DNA of 64,000 bases from Acinetobacter colistiniresistens (lineage in GTDB: Bacteria > Pseudomonadota > Gammaproteobacteria > Pseudomonadales > Moraxellaceae), in contig NZ_CP102099.1 of NCBI RefSeq assembly GCF_024582815.1, forward strand, positions 2,170,001-2,234,000, read 5' to 3'. This document shows, in pieces, positions 63,754-64,000 of the stretch. Both the position numbers and the translations under genes were made by a program. Below the pieces are notes generated by a model. That model was not told where the DNA came from, did not search any database, and saw only the letters and a list, made by a program, of their open reading frames with translations. How positions within the stretch are numbered: position 1 is the stretch's first letter; every line of letters begins with the position of its first letter.

Positions 63754-64000
63754 TTAAGTTAAAGTCGAGGTAGCCAATCTTAAACCGAAACCAAAGAATA
63801 AAATGCCGACCAGACAGATACCAGCAGCTGCGAGCTTATAATTATGTTTGAAAAAGCCAGCAAGTTTTATCCCTGAAAAAATAAGGGCTGTTAAATAACT
63901 GAAACTCACGATTTGTAGAATAATTGCCAAAATTAAAAAGCTGAATGCTGGGTAAGCATAACTTGGTTCAACAAACTGAACAAAGAAGGAGAGGAAGAAT
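63754..64000 (-). CDS. LysE family translocator, 3' part
   Basis: The gene runs off the right edge. The visible 81 codons read FFLSFFVQFVEPSYAYPAFS and continue to YLTALIFSGIKLAGFFKHNY and a stop at 63754. The F(F/L)xxFxPQF pattern and the helix pair fit the LysE/RhtB exporter superfamily, which exports amino acids and homoserine lactones. The rest of the gene and its regulator are outside the window. Confidence 0.75.
   Translation of the reverse strand, partial: FFLSFFVQFVEPSYAYPAFSFLILAIILQIVSFSYLTALIFSGIKLAGFFKHNYKLAAAGICLVGILFFGFGLRLATSTLT

Overview
The window looks like a chromosomal stretch of an Acinetobacter species: low GC, a TorF-type porin pair, a CidA/CidB pair with a LysR regulator, a Pls/PosA-type synthetase, tandem DUF2147 genes, and repeat and IS types common in that genus. 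I saw no tRNA or rRNA gene and no CRISPR array. All calls come from reading the sequence; no searches were run.

Layout. 1-3.0 kb is a decayed edge: a frameshifted glutamine-synthetase-family gene, a frameshifted TorF porin, a kup remnant and a short tRNA-Ser-like 3' end that may be an attachment-site scar. 3.4-7.3 kb is a metal islet (membrane-anchor remnant, His-rich MFS pump, tiny His-rich secreted peptide, chrA, truncated chrB) cut by an IS3-family element at 7.3-8.6 kb. 8.7-9.5 kb is a deletion scar joining ubiG and araC fragments. 9.6-15.2 kb holds DUF1826, a DsbA-like protein, YghU, a LysR regulator and cidAB.

15.9-28.3 kb is the most interesting part. It holds a Pls/PosA-type adenylation/hexapeptide synthetase (split by a one-base shift), a patatin, and two divergent operons: MipA - class III aminotransferase - GNAT/FemAB-like acyltransferase - ureohydrolase-fold protein (minus), and HAD phosphatase - alpha/beta hydrolase - SMR-like pair (plus). 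The architecture suggests synthesis and export of an amino-acid- or polyamine-derived envelope or secreted product. The product itself is inference.

28.7-41.3 kb carries xseAB, an AroP-type permease, a 2OG-Fe dioxygenase, the intact TorF porin, an HxlR/MFS pair, copCD, a Tet-type MFS gene and two deletion-fusion pseudogenes. 41.7-47.3 kb holds a flavin monooxygenase remnant, a PF10118/hydrolase pair and a LysR-linked ankyrin-deaminase-MFS set. 47.4-55.6 kb holds thiM, a zinc-ribbon protein, twin DUF2147 genes, pepN, a dienelactone hydrolase and an RDD protein. 55.6-62.2 kb is a magnesium/cation block (attenuator-like leader, beta-barrel protein, mgtA, mgtC, a Kef-type antiporter). A 265-bp MITE-like element has inserted inside the terminator between the Kef gene and benE. 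A LysE-family gene runs off the right edge.

Two themes recur. First, many lesions: four or five apparent single-base shifts and at least four gene-gene deletion scars, so part of the accessory content is decaying (or some shifts are sequencing errors in homopolymers). Second, several strong regulatory signatures: a three-fold 11-bp-period repeat shared by both TorF promoters, the leader upstream of the mgtA block, and a 21-bp palindrome before the second DUF2147 gene.
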